Source: Hyphomicrobiales bacterium
Lineage (GTDB): Bacteria; Pseudomonadota; Alphaproteobacteria; Rhizobiales; Rhizobiaceae
NCBI GenBank assembly: GCA_900466575.1
Contig: UBMP01000022.1
Span: 118,486-182,485, forward strand
DNA: 64,000 nucleotides
Reading direction: 5' to 3'
The notes below the pieces were generated by a model, which saw only the letters and a program-made list of their open reading frames with translations, ran no database searches and was not told the origin of the DNA. Positions 62,225-64,000 of the stretch are shown one piece after another (within the stretch, counting starts at the first letter, position 1; each line of letters opens with the position of its first letter). A program made the position numbers and the translations under genes.

Positions 62225-63971
62225 TTATTCAACTGACGTCCTGATCGTCGGCATGGGCCCGGCGGGCGGCGCTATGGCGGCACTGCTGTCGAGCTATGGC
62301 ATCGAGAACATGGCGATCAACCGCTACCGCTGGCTGGCCAATACGCCACGCGCGCACATCACCAACCAGCGCACGATGGAAGTCATCCGTGATCTCGGCC
62401 TTGAGGTCGAGCAGGAAGCGTATCTCTATGCGACGGCGCAGGAATATCTTGGCAACAACGTCTTCTGCGAGTCGATTGCGGGCGAGGAAATCGGCCGCAT
62501 GTACAGTTGGGGCACGCATCCCAAGTCCAAGGCCGAACACCTTCTGTCGTCGCCGAGCCTGATGAACGACCTGCCGCAGACCTATTTCGAGCCGATCCTG
62601 CTCAATACGGCCTGTTCGCGCGGCACACAGCCGCGCATGTCGACGGAATATGTCTCGCATGTCCAGGATGCCGATGGCGTGACGACCACCTGCCGCGACC
62701 GGCTGACGGGTGCCGAATTCACGGTGCATTCGAAGTTCCTGATCGGTGCTGACGGCAGCAATTCCAAGGTTGCCGAACATGCCGGCCTTCCTTTCGAAGG
62801 CAAGATGGGCGTGGCGGGCTCCATGAACATCGTCTTCAAGGCGGACCTCACCAAATATGTCGCGCATCGCCCTTCGGTGCTCTACTGGGTCATGCAGCCG
62901 GGCGCCGATGTCGGCGGTATCGGCATGGGCCTCGTGCGCATGGTGCGCCCATGGAACGAATGGCTGATCAACTGGGGCTATGACATCAACCAGCCCGCAC
63001 CGCAGGTCGATGATGCCTTCGCCACCAAGGTCGCGCGCGACCTGATCGGCGACCCTGATATTCCGATCGAAATCACGTCGACGAGCACCTGGACGGTGAA
63101 CAACATGTTCGCCACGCATCTGCAGAAGGACCGCGTCTTCATCATGGGCGATGCGGCGCATCGTCATCCGCCGTCGAACGGCCTCGGCTCCAACACCTCG
63201 ATCCAGGACGCCTTCAACCTGGCCTGGAAGGTGGCGATGGTCGTCAAGGGCGAGGCCGGGATGGGCCTGCTGGAAAGCTACAGCGCCGAACGTGCGCCGG
63301 TGGCCCGCCAGATCGTCACCCGCGCCAACAAGTCGATCGACGAATTCGGTCCGATCTTCAAGTCGCTCGGCCTGCTCGATTCCGTCGATCCGGTGAAGAT
63401 GCAGGAGAACATGGACGCCCGTTGCGGCACGACGCCGGAAGCCGAGGCGCAGCGTAACGCCATCCGCGAGGCCATTGCCAACAAGGTCTATGAATTCGAC
63501 GCCCATGGCGTGGAAATGAACCAGCGCTACAAGTCGAACGCCGTCGAAACCGATGGCCAGCCCGAGCCTGCCTTCACCGAGGACGCGGACCTGCATTTCC
63601 AGCAGACGAGCTGGCCGGGCGCGCGCATTCCCCATGCCTGGCTCTTCTCGGATGCCGGCGCCAAGGCTTCGACGCTCGATCTTTGCGGCCACGGCAAGTT
63701 CAGCCTTCTCACCGGGCCGGGCGGTGCCGGCTGGGCCGAGGCGGCTGCGGCCATCGGTGCGGAACTTGGTCTCAAGATCAATGTCCATATCATTGGTCCC
63801 CGCCGCCCGTGGCAGGATTTCACCGGCGATTGGGCGCGGATCAGCGAGATTTCCGATAGCGGCGCGCTTCTCGTGCGGCCGGATCACCATGTCGCATGGC
63901 GCTCGGCAAATGCGGTGGCCGATCCGGCAGCCGAACTTCGCCGTGTGTTGAAGACTGTTTTGTCCAGATAA
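62217..63971 (+). CDS. FAD-dependent aromatic monooxygenase (TfdB/PheA-like)
   Basis: A 584-residue class A flavin monooxygenase from ATG 62217, with AAGGGAGG just upstream. The FAD-binding GxGxxG is G12-x-G14-xx-G17 (VGMGPAGG). The dual-function DG motif is LIGADGSNSKVAEHAG, and GD is VFIMGDAAHRHPPSNGLGSNTSIQDAFNLAWK. The C-terminal ~150 residues form the thioredoxin-like domain seen in phenol and 2,4-dichlorophenol hydroxylases. It hydroxylates a phenolic or related ring with NAD(P)H and O2. Being in frame-overlap with an importer, its substrate is probably the imported compound. The exact substrate cannot be read from sequence. Confidence 0.9.
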   Translation: MANYSTDVLIVGMGPAGGAMAALLSSYGIENMAINRYRWLANTPRAHITNQRTMEVIRDLGLEVEQEAYLYATAQEYLGNNVFCESIAGEEIGRMYSWGTHPKSKAEHLLSSPSLMNDLPQTYFEPILLNTACSRGTQPRMSTEYVSHVQDADGVTTTCRDRLTGAEFTVHSKFLIGADGSNSKVAEHAGLPFEGKMGVAGSMNIVFKADLTKYVAHRPSVLYWVMQPGADVGGIGMGLVRMVRPWNEWLINWGYDINQPAPQVDDAFATKVARDLIGDPDIPIEITSTSTWTVNNMFATHLQKDRVFIMGDAAHRHPPSNGLGSNTSIQDAFNLAWKVAMVVKGEAGMGLLESYSAERAPVARQIVTRANKSIDEFGPIFKSLGLLDSVDPVKMQENMDARCGTTPEAEAQRNAIREAIANKVYEFDAHGVEMNQRYKSNAVETDGQPEPAFTEDADLHFQQTSWPGARIPHAWLFSDAGAKASTLDLCGHGKFSLLTGPGGAGWAEAAAAIGAELGLKINVHIIGPRRPWQDFTGDWARISEISDSGALLVRPDHHVAWRSANAVADPAAELRRVLKTVLSR

Positions 63972-63981
63972 GGAGACGATC

Positions 63982-64000
63982 ATGCACGCACATGAGAAAG
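63982..64000 (+). CDS. Start of the next operon gene, cut by window edge
   Basis: ATG 63982 is preceded by AAGGAG (63970-63975), spaced 6 bases. Only MHAHEK is visible, so no function can be given. Its position suggests the next pathway step, for example a ring-cleavage or accessory enzyme, but that is a guess. Confidence 0.6.

Noticed and set aside
62229..63983. A 584-residue frame on the minus strand opposite the flavin monooxygenase
   Set aside because: It is an antisense shadow of a well-supported gene in high-GC DNA; it has no family motifs and its arginine/histidine-rich composition is typical of shadows.

Overview
The window looks like a chromosomal or large-plasmid segment of an alphaproteobacterium of the Rhizobiaceae or a close Hyphomicrobiales relative. 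The evidence is a high-GC coding style, an alphaproteobacterial LexA box (GAAC-N7-GAAC), RirA-type iron boxes (TGA-N9-TCA), an IalB-family protein, and a decayed gene resembling the rhizobial RHE_PE00001/DUF1612 family. There are no rRNA, tRNA, CRISPR or intact insertion-sequence genes. Most of the window is metabolic, transport and surface functions, each next to its own regulator.

Layout. (1) 1-14.8 kb, cell surface: an AraC-type regulator cut by the window edge; a two-partner secretion pair (2530-residue filamentous-haemagglutinin-like exoprotein plus TpsB porin) followed by an IalB-like periplasmic protein; then a 1032-residue classical autotransporter with a glycine-rich passenger. (2) 15-26.7 kb, hydroaromatic catabolism: two tandem, equal-length IclR regulators diverge from a zinc alcohol dehydrogenase, MaoC hydratase, family I CoA-transferase, AroE-like dehydrogenase, polar-amino-acid-type ABC importer, aldo/keto reductase and 3-dehydroshikimate dehydratase. 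The set could oxidise a quinate/shikimate-like ring to protocatechuate and also process an acyl side product through CoA. (3) 26.7-35.7 kb, mosaic accessory region: SnoaL-like proteins, SDRs, aldo/keto reductase, alpha/beta hydrolase, DoxX, two TetR and two HxlR regulators, and remnants of an epoxide hydrolase and an NmrA-like protein. (4) 35.8-43 kb, iron uptake: a TonB-dependent siderophore receptor divergent from a FecE/FecC/FecD/FecB-type importer and an RpiR regulator. (5) 43.2-46 kb, SOS-linked DNA repair: a radical SAM protein with C-terminal helix-hairpin-helix overlapping a DUF4130-UdgX fusion, with a LexA box on the promoter. (6) 46.1-50.4 kb: a two-gene RND efflux pump. (7) 50.5-64 kb, aromatic uptake and oxidation: a Rieske oxygenase, LysR, a nitrate/taurine/NMT1-type ABC importer, an AraC regulator, a branched-chain-type ABC importer and a TfdB/PheA-like FAD monooxygenase; the next gene starts 19 bases before the window ends.

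The most informative signals are regulatory. Palindromes occupy the 17-bp spacers of both divergent promoters in the IclR system. A 27-bp element is mirrored in front of the two iron-uptake units. A LexA box overlaps the -10 of what may be a leaderless repair operon. Two 12-bp direct repeats 21 bp apart lie between the second AraC gene and the transport/monooxygenase operon. All functions are read from sequence motifs and family knowledge; no database search was run.
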